A program made the translations under genes and the position numbers. Below the pieces are notes generated by a model. That model ran no database searches. It was not told the DNA's origin and was given only the letters and a program-made list of their open reading frames with translations. DNA of 64,000 nt, taken from Dendrolimus kikuchii (Eukaryota; Arthropoda; Insecta; Lepidoptera; Lasiocampidae). The stretch is from contig CM034406.1 of the NCBI GenBank assembly GCA_019925095.2, positions 15,596,388 through 15,660,387 on the forward strand, written 5' to 3'. This document shows positions 44,993 through 56,536 of this stretch, piece by piece (within the stretch, counting starts at the first letter, position 1; each line of letters starts with the position of its first letter).

Positions 44993-45147
44993 TTCTGATA
45001 TTACAATATCGTCAGAATGGTCACCACAAGCGTCATAATGGTTGATTTTTTTTTGGTCAATCACCGGCGTCATAGTGTTTATTTTTGTATGCAGCAGCCA
45101 TAATGACGCTAGTGGTCGATTATTCTGACGATATTGTAATAACAGAA
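44993..45147. mobile_element. MITE-like element with about 50-bp inverted ends
   Basis: Left TTCTGATATTACAATATCGT, 'cagaatggtcaccacaagcg', 'tcataatgg'; right, reverse-complemented, TTCTGTTATTACAATATCGT, 'cagaataatcgaccactagc', 'gtcattatgg'. Flanks continue weakly as 'ggccccaa'/'gcccgg', so the true ends may lie slightly outside. Confidence 0.75.
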
Positions 45148-45199
45148 CCGGGCTCCAGGTGGCTGCATGTTGGCAATCAATCGCAGGTTACTGTTAGAT

Positions 45200-45590
45200 A
45201 GGTACGCCTCCCCAAGTTTACGCTACATACCCCGGTCCTCTGTTTTCCCCATTCATCGCCTACCAGGAATCTGACGCAGGTCGGTAGGCAAGAAAGCACC
45301 CAATAGTTTTTACCGAAACGCAGTCACATTCCAGGATTCGTCTGCTATATCAGGCATCAGTCCTGCAACAGACGTAGTCTGCCCATTGCCACTTCTGTTA
45401 CTAATTTTGCGAGTAATGTCGGTTATCTTGGCCCTCTTACAAAATACCCTCATTTTAGATTATATCCATTAGATACATTCCAAGCATAACTCGCGCAGTA
45501 GTTCGCTGAGCAACTTGAATTTTATGGCCCTTTTCTGTCTGTTAACGGTAGGACGCATTGCTCCAAGAGTTTAGTTTTAGTTCCAGTGCC
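45200..45590 (-). pseudogene. Non-LTR reverse transcriptase C-terminus, frameshifted
   Basis: On minus, segments in different frames: KIQVAQRTTARVMLGMYL, then RAKITDITRKIS, then LKWQWADYVCCRTDA and SRRILE. These align in order with the IKVAQRAMERAMLGVSL...KVTDIARKISKLKWQWAGHV block common at the C-terminus of insect non-LTR reverse transcriptases. Several frame changes and stops show it is dead. Confidence 0.75.
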
Positions 45591-46580
45591 TATATTGATT
45601 CGCTTGCCTAACCATCGGTAAAAATTTGACATCACTTGTCTAAAGCTTATGTCAAATATTAACCGATAGTAAGACATGTTTTTTGTGGAATTCGGTAGCC
45701 AACATTTGCCGCTGGAATTTTTGGCCGCCTAGAGCGTGCGCTCCATTGAGCCAGCACACATCAGATCGACTGCCTAGTGCGTAGGCCAGACTACCTAGTG
45801 AGGACTCTGTCTTAAAAGGTCGGAATTCAATAGTCAGGGCACAAATTATATGTCACGGAATATTTTTTTGCAATTTTAAGGATAACTTTTAACACAAACC
45901 ATTAATTAGTAAGCTGTCGGTGGAAATAATTTCCCGCATTTCATGTACAGCGCGTGTACCTAAAAGTAAGGTTACGAAGAATTCTAATTTAATAAATGAT
46001 TTAACTTTTACAAAACAATGCATACTTTAGAAGGACATAAAGCGTAAGTGTTGAAATATTTATTACGTGTAATCATTACTCATTACCAATTTTATAATAA
46101 ATATGTACTTATTAATTATCCATATAATTATACCGTCAAGGTTGAATGTCAAGTGGCAACCCTAAGTACACTGCATCTGGGAAATTAGGAAACGGCGCCG
46201 TGACGGCTGTTTCCTGCCCTTGCAATGCCGTTATTTTTTAATTAAAGACTAAAATAATATTAACACTTCTTTTTTAATGGAATTATGTACTTAACTTTTC
46301 CGTAATATCAACTACAGCATCTGTAATAAAATTAACTGAGTACTTGGTCTTCCGCGCACGACGCCGCGTTCCGTAGAGGTAAAACAGTCCCTATTATCGA
46401 TATATGGCTACGGAACCACCAAAAGCACATATTTTAATTAAAGATTGAATTAATAATTTAAAATAAATATAGATATCTATATAATAAATAAATAACACGT
46501 GAAGCAAAAACACAGCGAAAACTTTGCACTCCTTTTTACGAAAATTGCGCGGACGGAGGAATATGAAATTTCGCACACTA
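45591..46580. other. Nothing further recognised
   Basis: Includes a GC-richer stretch at 45710-45830 without an open frame; otherwise AT-rich. Confidence 0.4.
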
Positions 46581-46788
46581 AGGGCCGCTTGCATAACGAT
46601 CGCTTTTAAATAAAATTAGTTAATCATATTAAACAGCTTAAATACGTTTTACACAAAACGTGTTGATAATTCTTGAAACGTGTTTAGCGGCATATTTTGC
46701 GTTGTGCAAGACGCTAATTGTATTTAAGGGTGTTAAGTACGTTTTGTGTTTCTTAAATAAATTTTAGCAACCTTATGCAAGCGGCCCT
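46581..46788. mobile_element. MITE with 16-bp perfect terminal repeats and TA duplication
   Basis: Ends AGGGCCGCTTGCATAA and TTATGCAAGCGGCCCT are exact reverse complements; TA on both sides (46579-46580, 46789-46790). TA duplication fits Tc1/mariner-type targets. 208 bp, with two internal 'aaacgtgtt' and 'acgttttgtgt' motifs. Confidence 0.85.
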
Positions 46789-48479
46789 TATAGTTTATAT
46801 AGAGACGGAGTGCAGAATGCTAATATATTTTTTTAAATTATGCATAAAAAATACATTAAATCAATAAAAAAAAACATTACACACACTACCATGCATTTGA
46901 CACACACACGCATATACACTCTTTTGTTTATTGTTAAAGTTAAATTAACAATGTAGCCTTGGCGAAACCTGTGATTATAGAAGTATAGTATTTGACAACA
47001 GAACCTTAATAATGTTCAAACTTATAATATCCAAACTATCGCATTTACAATATTATTACGAATTTAAAATGTCGTTAGGATTATCACAAAGTTTATCCGA
47101 AGTACACACGCTTCACGCTAATTCACAGTCAACAAAACCGAATGCAACAAAACCAAAAAATAAACCAGAAAATCGTTATAATATACATCGCGTAAAGTCC
47201 GTCGTTATAAGATACTCGCTCCGAAAGTTCACTAGCTAACGCCTCGACTGCAGTTGAAACTCAACGAACTCAGTCTCCGACTGACTACCCTTATGCATTT
47301 GTAAAAATAGCCATGATATATTTTAAAAAAAGAGCCGCAATAGTAATATGCCCACTAGTCCTTGGCCCTTGGATTTCTCAATTTAAAAGATTTGGCTTAT
47401 AAGCGTTTGCAACGAAATACAAACAATTTATGACGTCCTACCGGGAGGCGTACTAAGGTATAAACCCGGACAATAATCAAAGATCACTCAAACTCGAAGG
47501 GGCAATAAAACGCCTGTAAAGGATTAATATCGGTTCGCAACAATATTAAAGTATAGGTTTACGATTAAATGGGTTTTTTTTTAGGTTTCGGTATCCAAGA
47601 GCGCAGAAACGGTGAACACTCGTCATCTTTTCATAGTACAAGTACGTTACGTAACCTTATTTAGTAGTTGACATATTTTTTTACGTATTAAATAATGATG
47701 AATAAATAACCGAAGAATTGTGAGACTACTAACAACATTAATTGAGATGATTAATTAGATAATCAATTACGATATCTCCGCAAGCCGAGGAATGTTGCAA
47801 TCTGAAATTCAAATTTTTTTAATATATAATTTTATAACTTTCACCTTTTTTCAGCATTTGTATTTAGATGAAGTTAATTTTGTATCGAGTTAGTTTTCGA
47901 CGGACGTCTCATTTTACGCAACGGTATTTATTTATGAGGACGATTGTGAAATGTTCTATTTTAGGGTTCCGTCGCCATTGTGAGAAAAACTGGGGTTAGG
48001 TATAGAATGCGGTACTTGAATTTAATATGAAAATAATGGTGATATGAGTTTAGGAATATACTTACGACTTATTTATAGCAACTACTGTTTTTCAATGTCG
48101 ACATTTTTTTTTCAATTAATTACGGTAAATTAAAGTTCTCGACAATGTAGTGTGTTAATTTTGATAATAAGAAAGTTTGATTTGAGGCTAGGAATGTATG
48201 TATTTATTTACATTTATAACTACTAATAGTTCAAAGATACGATTTTTTTAACATAGGATAGAAGCTCTGCTTCGCGTCTCCTTAACCTTAACCTACGTGG
48301 ATATTTTTTTTATAAAAACCCAAAATTCATTTTATATCTACCCATGCGGTTGCAGAAGGGGTGAGTGTTCCTCCTCCGTCCCCATACATTCCCCTCCAAT
48401 TACTTAAAATTCAAGTACCATATGTCTATACCGCACCCTAAAAGGGGACGCACCTTGCACCAATCTACAGTTTTTCCTT
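46789..48479. other. Unassigned; possible minus-strand promoter-like patch near 47230-47300
   Basis: On minus, 'ggtagtcagtcggagactga' followed by 'gttgagtttcaactgcagtc' has an arthropod initiator-like TCAGT and 5' UTR-like composition. It could be an alternative start for the surrounding TBC gene, but nothing else supports it. Remainder AT-rich. Confidence 0.25.
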
Positions 48480-48790
48480 CCATATTCAAATTCAAATATT
48501 TTAATTCAAAACAAGTTCCACTGTAGAACACTTTTTGAAGGTCAGACATAGAAGTTAAAATTTAATATTACTTCCTAGACCATATACAGCGCTTCGCAAC
48601 GTGTTATTGCTGTTAAGGAGAAGAACATCTTCTCCTTCTTCTGAAGAAGGGGCAAGAAACTCCCCAGCAACACGTCTAGCTAAAATTGTTTTTCTACTTA
48701 TTTATCTAGCTCAAACTAGACTAGACTTATATATCTGTATAATTTTTTTAATAAGTTTTATACAGAAATTGCCATTATGGCAAGCCTAGA
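48480..48790 (-). repeat. CR1-like LINE tail
   Basis: On minus the end is '(c)ttgttttgaattaaaata', 'tttgaatttgaatatgg', a TTTGAA-type tail seen at CR1-clade 3' ends. Internal motifs 'gaacactttttgaaggtcag' and 'gttattgctgttaagga' are shared with 52330-52600. Confidence 0.45.
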
Positions 48791-48899
48791 CGAGTGAGAG
48801 TTCCGATGGCCCACTTCCCCCTCCACCTATTCCAACTTCCCTCTCCAGCCCGTTATTCCATTCGACTATTTCACTCCTCATGTCTGATCCCTCTATCCC

Positions 48900-49022
48900 A
48901 TCTTAAACGCTGGCAACACGGCTTTGCCCCTGGTTCTGCAAACGTCTAAGGCAACGGTAATCACTTCGCATTGGGGTATTAGGTGGGCCATTTGCCTGCT
49001 TGCCAGCATCGCAATAAAAAAC
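48900..49022 (+). repeat. SINE-like repeat family A, 3' half only
   Basis: 'gctggcaacacggctttgcc', 'ctaaggcaacggtaatcact', 'tgggccatttgcctgcttgc' and terminal 'cgcaataaaaaacg'. Diverged; carries an altered middle compared with other copies, so it may be a subfamily. Confidence 0.55.
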
Positions 49023-49330
49023 GTAAGACATAAAAACCTGGAATTAGAGAAAGAAAATCCATACACACGATACACTAAGAGAAAAGCCCAATAATCTGTA
49101 CATTATGCGTGGTGCTATTGGCCTGGTTTCGACTGGTTACTATGTCAATGGCAGACATATGCAATTCAAACGTGTACGTTCACTAACCGCACGGAGCTAG
49201 TCGATGAAGTCACTACCGTCTTCATAAAATCGCGGGAGAAATCGACAGCAGTGACAGCAAAATGGACAAGTCCGAATAATTAGGACTCGAGTGTTATATG
49301 TGGCAGGAACTTGAAAAATAAGGCAATTTT

Positions 49331-49530
49331 TTGTTGAATTGTGAACACATTCCCTCCCTGGAACAGGTGTTACGAGTTCTTATCGCCATTACTGAGCTCT
49401 CGCGTCTGGGTGTGGTGCAAGCCATGGCCGGGGGAGCTAACGGAAGCCGTCGCAGCGTTCCAGTAATGTCCGCAAAGGAAACGGCGGCGGGGCGGGAGGC
49501 AGTATACCTCCTGGTACTCTTTTCGCATAA
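49331..49530 (+). pseudogene. R1-clade ORF2 C-terminal scrap
   Basis: Frame reads LNCEHIPSLEQVLRVLIAI, then GVVQAMAGGANGSRRSVPVM and SAKETAAGRE. This parallels the 40-kb copy (VCPAWDEHRRDLVTAIGADW; AVVKAMVENADAWDAAAFF; SAKEEAERERE). Only about 65 codons remain. No poly(A) tail was seen. Confidence 0.6.
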
Positions 49531-50074
49531 TCAATACCACTCGATGGACGAACTATACTATTCTGGGAACCCAAAAATGACTGGCACCCTGTCAATTTAT
49601 TCAAGATATTAAGAAATTTAAAAATATTAAAATTGGTTAATATGTATGTAGAAAAAACAGTGGTGCCAGTCATTGCCAACATTGATATAGTTTACTCTAA
49701 TCTCTAATAGGGAGAACAAAACATTCACAAAAATATATTTATAAGTTAATCCGAGAATCATCATAACATTAGAATTAAACATGTACTGTTTAAAGACTTT
49801 CTACGCAATCAGTCTACGTAATTGCAACATTAAAATAAAAAACAGTGTGAATTTAAATTTCAAAACCTTGTTCGCTTGCTTAATTATTATTATTTTACTT
49901 TTATTAACTGCGGGCACATGTGAATTTCTTTTAGAACGGCTAATAAACATCTATGTATGCTCGCAGCGTAACGTATATGCCGAGCGGTCGAGGGGAATGA
50001 GCTGGTTTACGGAACGTTTACTAGACCTTTAATTTTCCAGGATAAAAAGTGACAAACAAAAACGCAGACAGATC
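49531..50074. other. Nothing recognised
   Basis: AT-rich intron sequence. Confidence 0.5.
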
Positions 50075-50480
50075 CCATATAATAATGTTACGAGTTAGCG
50101 GGACTCGAATTAAAATGCCTTTAGAATTATTATAGAGTTTATTAGAACTATACAAACACGTATACCACAGGTACAAATATAACCGAACACAACAAATCCA
50201 AACATAATGCAGAAGGTCGTAATTCAATAAAACACGCAATCCGTGACTATTAGATTCCCGAATATCCACACGTCACGCCCGTATCGTAGTTGTAGCCCAA
50301 CTGACCTCTCTCTCAGTCAGGCCGTCGTTTTATACTTCACAAATGGGAATGTGCCCGCCCGGCGAAGTCCACACAATTTCCTCGTAATCGTAATGCGCAC
50401 ACCTGGCTAATGATGCAGCCGCAACCGGCCGTAAACGAGTACAATAGAATAATCGGCTATTTTCTAGAATAACTAGAAAC
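50075..50480 (-). mobile_element. LTR (solo), minus strand
   Basis: On minus: 'tcattagccaggtgtgcgca', TATA 'gaagtataaaacgacg', initiator-like 'gaggtcagttggg', then 'tttgtacctgtggtatacgt', 'gtttgtatagttctaataaa' (AATAAA) and 'aattcgagtcccgctaactc', ending about 'gtaaca'. It matches the plus-strand LTR at 2760-3055. No internal region adjoins, so a solo LTR is likely. Confidence 0.65.
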
Positions 50481-50996
50481 GTGTGCTAATAAATAAGTGA
50501 CCAAAAAGAAGGCGATCATAAAAGGATTACAAGTAGTTCAAATACCGACAGGTAATAAAATGTGCTTTTACAGATTTGTACGTGGAATTTGTGTTTGTCG
50601 AGGCTTAGGTTGTAACAATAATATACATCATAAAAAGTCTGTATGAATAGACTCGACCACGACTTCATAGAAACTCATTACTTACATAGAATATTATACA
50701 CATATATTATTGACATGATAAAAAGACTGGAGCCCAAGTGTGCCAACTGTCTGCCTTCTGTATTTATAACCGCCAATACAGAGTCATACCCGCTACGTAA
50801 TAATGAGTTATCGTTAAGTAAACAGTTACTAATCTGCTCCAGCATTTGCCGGTTGCAGCCGCGGCATAGAAATAGCACACTGCTCGTCGCGACCTTCATC
50901 CGCTCCTTAGAGCCTATATTTTGTCTTATCTAATATTAGCAAATGCCGTAATGTTGCCAGTTATTACGTATTGTCTATCTACTATCAATGAATCTA
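50481..50996. other. Nothing recognised
   Basis: Mixed composition; no exon or repeat that I can name. Confidence 0.4.
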
Positions 50997-51443
50997 TCTT
51001 TTAATATATATAAAAGAAAGTCGTGTTAGTTACACTATTTATAACTCAAAAAAGGCTGTACCGATTTGGCTGAAAATTGGTGGGGAGGTAGCTTAGAACC
51101 AGGAGACGGACATAGGATATTTTTTATCCCATTTGAACCGGTAGGTGGCGCTGAGATGGGGTTCTAGAATCCTCCTATTCACCTAGAGCGATTTTGATGA
51201 TTTTGTTTTTGTGTTTGAGTGGATTCCCGGATGGTTTAGATTCACAATTAGAATCGGTAGGTGGCGTTGAGATCAGTTCTAGAATCCTCCTAATCACCTG
51301 GAGCGATTTTGGTGATTTTGTTTTTGTGTTCGAGTGGGTTCCCGGGTGGTTTAAATCCACATTTGGAACCGGTAGGTGACGCTGGGATCGGGTCCTAGAT
51401 TTTTATTTTTTCAGAGCAGGACAACGTCTGCCGGGGCCGCTAG
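50997..51443 (+). mobile_element. Helitron of a second family, with internal triplication
   Basis: A-TC start (TCTTTTAATATATATAAAAG), 'tcgtgttagttacactattt', and a 3' end with hairpin GCAGGAC-aac-GTCTGC about 10 bp before CTAG (51440-51443), then T. The middle holds three tandem units of about 116 bp, each starting at 'ccggtaggtggcg' or variant (51138, 51254, 51369) and containing 'ttctagaatcctcct' and 'gattttgtttttgtgt'. Non-coding, 447 bp. Confidence 0.75.
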
Positions 51444-51539
51444 TATAATATAAAAATAAAAATTTAAAAATATGGGTTTAGCCGCGGGTAAAATCCTTGT
51501 GCGCGCCTCTAGTTTAAAGAACAAGCATTAACACAGGTT

Positions 51540-52310
51540 ACGTTGTATAAAATATTTATTATAGTGCTATTTGCCCCCGGATGATTCACTTCATTTTATG
51601 TCGCAAACTAATTATCCCTTCTCCCGGGATGAAAAGTATCTACGTCGGTATATTTTCGGTATTAAAATTATATATGTACAAAATTACAGCAAAACCGATC
51701 CAGTACTCAAGTAGTTTTTCCGGGAAAGCTTAACAACAGATAGACAGATCGAGTCACTATCAATTTTTTTTTTATAGATGATGTATTTTTAATTTTTATA
51801 TCTATTAACTTGAGAAATGATTGGTCTCCTATACTAACTTTCAACCAGTTATGGTTTTATTTTTGCGATAAAAAGTAGTAGCCTCTGTGTCAAGTCTCGC
51901 CTATCATCTGTAAAATATAAAAATGACCAAAATAACGAAAATGGCAAGTCACAAAAAAGAACCTATCCTACTTTCTGGTATAACCCTTACATAAATTGGA
52001 TAGACTTCCCATTTATCTAGGATAAAACATATCCCTTGTCCATCCTAGGTATTAAAACTACATATATACCAAATTTCAACCAAATCGATCCATTAGCTTT
52101 TCCGTAAAAGCATAACAAATAGAGAGACAAATATATTTTTATCCCGGAAACTGTGCCATTTTTCGGGATAAAAAGTTATCCTATGTTCATCCTTAGCATC
52201 GAAAATTTATATATATACCGAGTTTCAACCAACTCGGTCCAGTAGTTTTCCGTGAAAACGTAACAGACACAGATAGAGAGTTACTTTCGCATTTATAATA
52301 TGAATAGGTT
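51540..52310 (-). mobile_element. Helitron-like fragments, minus strand
   Basis: Repeated pattern on plus: 'gggatgaaaagtatctacgt', 'attaaaattatatatgtac', 'gatccagtactcaagtag' (51630-51720); then 'ttatctaggataaaacatat' (52010) and 'tcgggataaaaagttatcct', 'agtagttttccgtgaaaacg', 'tcgcatttataatatgaat' (52140-52310). This is the interior and 5' end of the Helitron family in up to three partial copies. Confidence 0.5.
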
Positions 52311-52329
52311 TATTCTAACAAAATAACAC

Positions 52330-52600
52330 ATTCCTATACCTAATTTAGGCCTGACTGGTTAATTCGAATTTTGAGAAATTAAAACTCAACATTTGCTAAT
52401 CCTAGAATTAGACATTAGTTCAATATCAAGTTTTATATTGAAACTAAGTGCCTACTGGAGAATGTTTTGAAGGTTATACATATAAGTTAAAAATCATATT
52501 TACTTCCTATTCACAATTACACCAATCGACAATATGTTATCACTGTTTAAGGAAAAAAGCGGCAAGTTGCAACTTGCCAGCAACTTGTCTGGCTATTAAC
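52330..52600 (-). repeat. CR1-like LINE tail, second copy
   Basis: Shares 'ttttgaaggtt', 'aagttaaaaatcatatttac', 'ttcctattcac' and 'tgttatcactgtttaagga' with 48480-48790. Very diverged. Confidence 0.4.
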
Positions 52601-53029
52601 TAGTCAAAGGTCGAAATAAAACTGTTGGATGTAAGATTAGAGTAGACAAATCTTAGATCGCTGCAACTTTGAATGATGGATGAGAATTCTTTATAGTTCA
52701 TTACAAACTTAAACTTAGACAATTAATATGGATACATTTGCCTTGGAACACTGGGCAGCCTTATTGCTTATAGCAATTTCTTCCAGCCAAATCGATGTTC
52801 AAGGTGTTAAAAATTGGTAATATAACTAAAACAAAACTAATACAATCATAATTAAACACCAATAAAAATCACAAAATAAACTACTACAGCTATACGATAT
52901 ACTTAAATAGATTGTAATAATATAACATACACCCATTGAGATATAGACGTTTATATGATCTAAGCATACACCATATACAAGGGAACAATAATATGATTCT
53001 AATCAATGCAACAATTTTTATGACATACA
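52601..53029. other. Nothing recognised
   Basis: AT-rich intron sequence. Confidence 0.5.
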
Positions 53030-53475
53030 TACATAACTTCACGCCAGTTCCCTTGCGGGGTAGGCAAGGACAACAGAGGGCCATTCAGGCTTATTCTTAC
53101 ACACCTCACTTGCTTCTTTGACATTCATAGCTCTTGTCATGCACGCTCGTCTGTTCTTAAGGCTCCTGACATCACCTTCTGCTAGTACACGATCAATTTG
53201 GTCATGGAAGGTGTGTCGTGGCCTTCCACGACTTCTGCATCCATCCACTTTTGCATTGTATATCTATTTAGTCATTCTTTCATCATGCATTCTTTCCACA
53301 TGCCCGAACCACCGGAGCATTCCTGTACTTACCTTCACCCCGACACTCTCTTTCAGACCAACTCTCTTCCTTACTTCGGTATTACGAAAGCGGTCCGCGA
53401 GCGTCACACCGCAGATTTTTATTACATACATACATACATACATAACTTCACGCCAGTTCCCTTGCGGGGTAGGTA
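53030..53475 (-). mobile_element. RTE-type non-LTR retrotransposon 3' end, plus a second tail
   Basis: The largest copy of the RTE family here: a reverse-transcriptase C-terminus (53410-53039) followed by a (TATG)n tail at about 53024-53036. A second, tail-only copy lies at 53425-53475 on the same strand, so one inserted next to the other. Confidence 0.85.
53039..53410 (-). pseudogene. RTE-type reverse transcriptase C-terminus
   Basis: Minus-strand frame: RVRNTEVRKRVGLKESVGVK, then MLRWFGHVERMHDERMTK, one in-frame TAG, IYNAKVDGCRSRGRPRHTF, HDQIDRVLAEGDVRSLKNRR and ACMTRAMNVKEASEVCKNKP, ending AYPARELA and TGA. LRWFGHVERM and GRPRxTFxDQI are standard for this end of insect RTE-like ORF2. One stop and loss of all upstream domains make it inactive. 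Confidence 0.9.
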
Positions 53476-53504
53476 GATTTTTATTAGACCATTATATATA
53501 GTGT

Positions 53505-53770
53505 AATAATGGCTAGCGCACGCGGCCCAGACTCTAACAGTGCTGGTTCGAATTCTGGCCGGGACGGCACCACTTAGGCGGTTTTCTGACATACTGTGCA
53601 TATTGTTACAATTACCACGTGCTAACCACGGTGAAGGAAAACATCGTGACGAAACCTGCATAACGAGATAACAGATGTGTCAAACCTGCCAAGCCGCCTT
53701 AGACAGGCGTGGCGGGTATATTGTCCGTTCCCTATAACGGGAGGCCCGAGCCTAGCAGTACGACGTTTAT
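53505..53770 (+). mobile_element. tRNA-derived SINE, second family
   Basis: A-box-like TGGCTAGCGCACGCGG at 53510 and B box GGTTCGAATTC at 53548, then 'ttgttacaattaccacgtgc', 'catcgtgacgaaacctgcat', 'gtgtcaaacctgccaagccg' and 'aggcgtggcgggtatattgt'. Fragments at 24020 and 30735 belong to it. Its type is widespread in Lepidoptera, from memory. Confidence 0.75.
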
Positions 53771-54070
53771 AGGCTGATATTATATTATTATAGAACAAAA
53801 ATGGTCAGTGATCAATTGTTTAAATATAGAAACTTTGATGTTTGACTACAACATATTATACTAAGTAATTTTCATCTATGGTGGGAAAATTCTCTTACAA
53901 TGTAGGTTGACACAAAAAATGGATAGAATACCAATTGCTCTACTAGACATAATTATTACAGTGACAGTTCACTCGTGAACAATGCATTGCACATGGGAAA
54001 ATTGTTAACAAATATAGTAAATTGCAAAACACTATGTGTTACATGTCATTTTGCTTTACAAAACAAAAAT

Positions 54071-54232
<162 letters not shown>

Positions 54233-54868
54233 TTAACACAAATTTCTGCATTTATGACCAGTTCCTATATCTTACCAAACATTAATTTGCTCTACTATCA
54301 CTTAAAATTTGCTTAAAGCTAGCTCCGTACAAGTAATGTCAAAATTTAATTGATGGTAAGACAAGTGAATGAATAATAAGACAGGAACCTGTCATCAATG
54401 AACTATCATTATATTGCAGTTTAAGAACTAATATCACCTATAAAGAAATAAAAAAATATTTGAATAAATAGTGGTCTACTTCCATTGGTTACATGTATGT
54501 GCCTTATAGTAAAAAAGTATCTTAAAAATGTAAAATATATGCTAGAGAAATGGAAAGTTTAACAAATTACACTAGATAAGTTTACTTAAATATAATATTA
54601 AAAAACTTCAATTAGGATAGAATACTTCCAGATTTAGCACAAAAGACTGCAATACCTGATTTTATTTGAAAGAATATCTATTGTTCAGATATCGGAAAAC
54701 TAAAGCTAGGCTTTCAGTTTATAGTGTGGTTCATCAGTATTTATCAAATACCGTGGTATTCACTGATCGTGTAAGTTGGTGATTTAGTGGATGTCAGCAT
54801 TTACCATGGATTTCTAGATTTCTGAATTCCAGAATGACAGTTTGTGTTAAATATTGACAGTCTGTCAG

Positions 54869-55099
54869 TACATTAGATTAGATGAGTCGGTACGCATCGC
54901 GACAGTAATGCAGGAGGAACTTGTGGAACAAACGCCGCCGGGTTCGGCGCCGAGCTCGTCCCAGTCTGATTCTGTGCCGAGCTTGCATCAGCCTATAACA
55001 AGGGATCAGATTATACAGTTCGAACTGTACGAAACACGTTACAATACTGAACTGATAAATACTGAATGTCTAGCCTTGCCAGTTTATTCCGTCGACTGA
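54869..55099 (+). CDS. Orphan terminal-exon-like frame nested in TBC1D10 intron 1
   Basis: Follows a good acceptor ('tattgacagtctgtcag') and is open for 76 codons to TGA at 55097-55099. The protein has coding character: YIRLDESVRIATVMQEELVE, a Ser/Pro-rich linker (TPPGSAPSSSQSDSVPS), then LHQPITRDQIIQFELYETRY and NTELINTECLALPVYSVD. Codons include GC-rich choices (GCGCCGAGCTCG) unlike the flanking DNA. No upstream partner exon was found. It may be the last exon of a nested gene, a 5'-truncated retrocopy or a fragment of a duplicated gene. Family not recognised. Confidence 0.5.
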   Translation, partial: YIRLDESVRIATVMQEELVEQTPPGSAPSSSQSDSVPSLHQPITRDQIIQFELYETRYNTELINTECLALPVYSVD

Positions 55100-56522
55100 A
55101 TGTGATCCCCATTTGTATTTATCACACTGATGAACCACGTCATGTCACACTGATGAACCACGTCATAACCTACTGAGCATCTAACCTTAGCTTAAGAGGG
55201 GCACCTTGGTGCGGATCATAAAGCCTGTTGATATATTTATCTAGTACTTAACTAGTTTTTTGAAGAAGTTCTGACTGTACTGAGAATTATAATTCAAGGT
55301 GAAAACTTTGTTGCGTCAAGGTTTTTTGATAAATACTTTTGATATACAGTAACACTTAACCAATGCATAAGACATTGTTGGATAGAGAAAAACAATACTG
55401 CTATCCCAGGCATAAAGATCTTAATTAATCATTATCCAAGTATTCTTAGTGCATTAAATCCCAGTTGCATTCAGAGTGTTTGCTTTGATAACGAGGGTCC
55501 GATTTCCTACTTTCTCCTCCATTTCGTGAGAGCCTGAACAACCTTTGTATCAAACCATTGATATGCATGTCATTCTTCACAATATCAAGCCAACAATTCT
55601 TGGGTCAACCCCTTCACCCAGGCGGAGGCAACATGGCTAGACATTTGTTCACGACATAACTAGCTGCTTTCTATAAAAGCTAGCCATATCAGCAAAAATG
55701 ACTGTCTTGCAGTTTTTCTACTACGTCAAGGACAAAAAAGCTGCGGCGGATGCGGAAATTCCTACTTTGGTTTTAAGTAGCATAAAGATCCAAAATATAA
55801 CAATCTAACTGAAATTCTCGTCCAACAAGATTATGCAACAACTTTATTACCTTATAACTATTATTACCTTCATTGTTGTTGATTTTTAACGTAAAAACTG
55901 CAAGAGTTATGTAGATGCACTGCTAGTTCGCAATAAACCGGGAAGCCTAGAAACTACTGGCTTGATGTGAGTAATGATTTATAATATGCCAATGATCTCA
56001 CTATAAGAGATGTCCAAGACAGCAATGCAGCAAAAGTTTCCACTGATATTGCCTATATTTTTTTTAAATCGTAATTTGTATTTACCAATAATACTTTGTT
56101 AAAATTTCAATGTACTTCAAACACCTATATTTGTATTATTTTTTTTTACATTTTGGGAACATCTCCCTGATGTTTACTTCATGTGGATATTGTATATATA
56201 AAACTCCTGAAATATAATAAAATACATAAACAATAAAAATTTCAGAGTGCCTAAGTACCCATTTTGCTAAAAATAAATTACTATTTTGAAAAATCCTACC
56301 TCAGTGTAGTAATTCCACTACTTTTCGTCCAGGATTTTGTTTTCATAAAGTTGCAAATAACAGCTAGTACAAAATAAAGTTGTGTTTGTTATTTTCACAT
56401 TGTATTGATAAGAGACATACACTTTAGCAGTTTTCAATTCCAATAGAATGATTCACATATATTTCATCATGGCTATATGATATCTATTCATTGATTACAC
56501 ATTATTTACTTGTTTAGCAGAA
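55100..56522. other. Unassigned; possible 3' UTR then AT-rich sequence
   Basis: Just after the orphan stop, 'cacactgatgaaccacgtca' occurs twice in tandem (55124 and 55146). A GC-richer stretch at 55480-55650 may be transposon-derived but was not identified. Confidence 0.4.
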
Positions 56523-56536
56523 ATTAAGTATAACCT

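Noticed and set aside
53118..53501. Plus-strand frames of 90-127 codons
   Set aside because: Antisense to the RTE reverse-transcriptase end with LRWFGHVERM and GRPRHTF motifs.
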